Below are positions 62,510 to 64,000 of a stretch of DNA of 64,000 nucleotides, one piece after another. Numbering within the stretch: the stretch's first letter is position 1; each line of letters starts with the position of its first letter. A program made the position numbers and the translations under genes. The notes beneath the pieces are model-generated. The model saw only the letters and a program-made list of their open reading frames with translations. It did no database searches and was not told the DNA's origin. Source of the stretch: Thermalbibacter longus (GTDB lineage: Bacteria > Chloroflexota > Chloroflexia > Thermomicrobiales > Thermomicrobiaceae); contig NZ_JAMSLR010000012.1 of assembly GCF_023806485.1 (NCBI RefSeq), positions 27,838 to 91,837 of the forward strand, written 5' to 3'.

Positions 62510-63133
62510 ATGCGTTGGTCGAGGCAACAGATCGTTCTCGTCGCCGCCGTGAGCCTGCTTGCGACGTCCCTGCTCGGCGTCGCCGGCTGGTGGTGGCGCA
62601 GTGCAACCGGTGTGGGTTCGGTCAACGGCTTGGAGCTGGAGGCGCCGAAAGCGGTGCCGGAGCTGCCGCTGCAGGGCTCGGATGGCCAGGCCCACCGCTT
62701 CCAGGACTTCCGCGGGAAGGTCGTTCTCGTCTACTTCGGCTACACCACCTGCCCCGACGCCTGTCCCATGACCTTGAGCAAGTTCGCGCGCGTGAAAGCG
62801 CTGCTCGGTGAGCGGGCCGAGGATGTCCAGGTGGTGATGGTGACCGTCGATCCCCAGCGGGATACCGCCGGCCGGCTGCGGGAGTACCTCGAAGTGTACG
62901 GGGTTGACTTCCTCGGCTTGACCGGAGACGAGGCGACGATCCAGGAGCTGGCAGCGGCGTTCGGGGTGTACTACGCGCCCTACGAGTCGGACACGGCGCT
63001 CGGTTACCTGGTCGAACACACGACGTCGAGCTTCATCCTCGACCGCCAGGGTCGCCTGCGTATCCTGGCCCCATACGATCTGACTGCCGAGCAGCTCGCC
63101 GAGGACGTGCGGTATCTGCTGCGGCGCGACTAG
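62510..63133 (+). CDS. SCO1/SenC-type copper chaperone
   Basis: 207 aa from the ATG at 62510 (GAGGAG upstream). One N-terminal helix (VLVAAVSLLATSLLGVAGW), then the SCO thioredoxin fold: YFGYTTCPDACPMTL with the CxxxC copper ligands and VEHTTSSFILD with the His ligand. DPQRDT is the family motif between. It delivers copper to the CuA site of subunit II, or maintains its cysteines reduced; it acts on the outer face of the membrane. The target could be the CuA subunit at 43270-43821. Confidence 0.92.
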   Translation: MRWSRQQIVLVAAVSLLATSLLGVAGWWWRSATGVGSVNGLELEAPKAVPELPLQGSDGQAHRFQDFRGKVVLVYFGYTTCPDACPMTLSKFARVKALLGERAEDVQVVMVTVDPQRDTAGRLREYLEVYGVDFLGLTGDEATIQELAAAFGVYYAPYESDTALGYLVEHTTSSFILDRQGRLRILAPYDLTAEQLAEDVRYLLRRD

Positions 63134-63168
63134 CACGGTCAACCGTTTGGACGTACGGGAGCAAGATC

Positions 63169-63735
63169 ATGACGATACACCGGCGCCTGCTGGCGCGGCC
63201 AGCGGTCGTTCTCGCCGTGGTTGTGGTGGCTCTGCTAGCGCTCAGCGCGTGCGGTGAGGCGGGTCAACCAGCGGCTTCACCGTCACCGACGCCGTCGTCG
63301 AGGCTCGGGATGGCGTCCAGCCCCACGGCTCCGGAGCAGGACGAAAGTAGCTCCGGTACGGGGGAGGCACTGATCCGTATCCTCGATCCCTGGGCGCGGC
63401 CGTCGGCCCAGGCAGGTGAGATGTCGACGAGCGCGGTCTACTTGGTCATTCGCAACCAGGGACAGGAAACGGACCGCCTGCTCCATGCCGAGAGCGACGT
63501 GGCGGAGACAGTCGAATTGCACCGGACGACGATGGACGGGGGCATGATGAAGATGGAGCCGGTGCAGGCGATCGAGGTGCCGGCTGGCAGCGACGTGGAG
63601 CTGAAGCCGGGCGGGCTCCACATCATGCTCATCGGGCTGAAGCGCGATCTCGAGGTGGGTGACCGCGTGACCGTCACGCTCCGCTTCGAGCGCGCGGGCG
63701 AGATGGAGGTGGTGGCCGAGGTGCGGCAGCCGTAG
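63169..63735 (+). CDS. PCu(A)C copper chaperone lipoprotein
   Basis: 188 aa. Lipoprotein signal peptide (LALSACGEA, Cys at about 28), Ser/Pro/Thr-rich linker, then the PCuAC cupredoxin-like domain. Copper motif His-x-n-Met...His-x-Met: ELHRTTMDGGMMKMEPV and LHIMLIGLKRD. It carries Cu(I) outside the membrane to SCO proteins or directly to CuA. The DUF461 family signature DPWARPSAQAG begins the domain. It ends with a stop followed by a strong hairpin. Same operon direction as the two SCO-like genes. Confidence 0.93.
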   Translation: MTIHRRLLARPAVVLAVVVVALLALSACGEAGQPAASPSPTPSSRLGMASSPTAPEQDESSSGTGEALIRILDPWARPSAQAGEMSTSAVYLVIRNQGQETDRLLHAESDVAETVELHRTTMDGGMMKMEPVQAIEVPAGSDVELKPGGLHIMLIGLKRDLEVGDRVTVTLRFERAGEMEVVAEVRQP

Positions 63736-63750
63736 CGTCCACCCCCGACC

Positions 63751-63790
63751 AGGCGAGCGGGCCGGTCGAGACTGGCTGGCCCGCTCGCCT
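63751..63790 (+). terminator. Hairpin terminator after the copper cluster
   Basis: AGGCGAGCGGGCC (63751-63763) and GGCCCGCTCGCCT (63778-63790) form a perfect 13-bp stem with a 14-base loop. No T-run follows. Confidence 0.6.
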
Positions 63791-63989
63791 CGACGTGCCC
63801 TCGGTAGCCGCCAGCCGGTGGCTTCGTTCCCGGTGCTGTCGCGCCACATTCCGCACTAACCTCTGGGCAGGAGGCAAGGCCTGCCTGGTGCGATCCAGGG
63901 CAGTGTGGCCCGGCCGGCGGTGCTGCGGGCAGTCCGTACGCATTCTCGGGCGGTCGGGGCCCCTGCTATACTGGAGCTGGAGGCCTGCG

Positions 63990-64000
63990 ATGGCACTGCA
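63990..64000 (+). CDS. Start of a truncated gene at the window end
   Basis: ATG at 63990 (ATGGCACTGCA) is preceded by GGAGCTGGAGG and a -10-like TATACT at 63967-63972. Only M-A-L is in the window, so no product can be assigned. Confidence 0.35.

Overview
The window reads as chromosome of a high-GC bacterium of the Chloroflexota, most likely class Thermomicrobia (Thermomicrobium, Sphaerobacter or Thermorudis type). This is inferred from composition and gene content: a CtaA-CtaB fusion, B-type heme-copper oxidase genes with SCO and PCuAC copper chaperones, PrkA-YhbH-SpoVR, HME-RND efflux and GTAGGGGC-type palindromic repeats. No phylogeny was run. I see no rRNA, tRNA or CRISPR array.

Layout. 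0.1-4.0 kb (all minus): a 56-aa one-helix protein, a DinB-fold protein, RsgA, a stand-alone heme A synthase and a winged-helix protein. 4.0-6.9 kb: a hairpin-rich non-coding stretch and a replication-initiator-like gene that combines an N-terminal winged helix, a DnaD-like domain and a DnaA domain-I-like domain. This gene carries five 15-bp iteron-like palindromes in its own coding sequence. 7.3-17.3 kb: VOC protein, MFS transporter, amidase, PanE-like reductase, secreted subtilisin with an unusual C-terminal domain, KDG kinase/HAD pair and an atypical response regulator. 17.6-26.3 kb: HME-RND pump, lipoprotein, ABC-2 exporter and a secreted propeller protein that shares the subtilisin's C-terminal domain. 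26-36 kb: ProC, creatininase-like amidohydrolase, GH15 enzyme, AbrB/PIN toxin-antitoxin pair, MFS exporter, ring-cleaving dioxygenase and a frameshifted HsdR_N-like gene. 36.4-38.4 kb: a phage remnant (terminase large subunit and a MuF-like zinc motif).

38.4-45.1 kb is a minus-strand respiratory cluster: ctaG, a 56-aa one-helix subunit, CuA subunit II, heme-copper subunit I, the ctaA-ctaB fusion and a radical SAM/SPASM enzyme. Subunit I has glutamine where oxygen reductases have the cross-linked tyrosine. This points to a nitric-oxide-reductase-like (eNOR-type) enzyme rather than an oxidase and is the finding I rate highest. Copper-insertion genes (His-rich membrane protein, two SCO-like proteins, PCuAC) lie at 61.3-63.7 kb.

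45-54.8 kb: a NarL/GAF two-component pair with a Cys-rich GAF domain, MutY, two overlapping Gfo/Idh/MocA genes, MiaA, MltG, AroE and prepilin peptidase. 54.9-59.4 kb: the prkA-yhbH-spoVR operon. 60.4 kb onward: M55 D-aminopeptidase, then the copper cluster. Starts were chosen by Shine-Dalgarno position where one was visible. Family names come from motifs read by eye.
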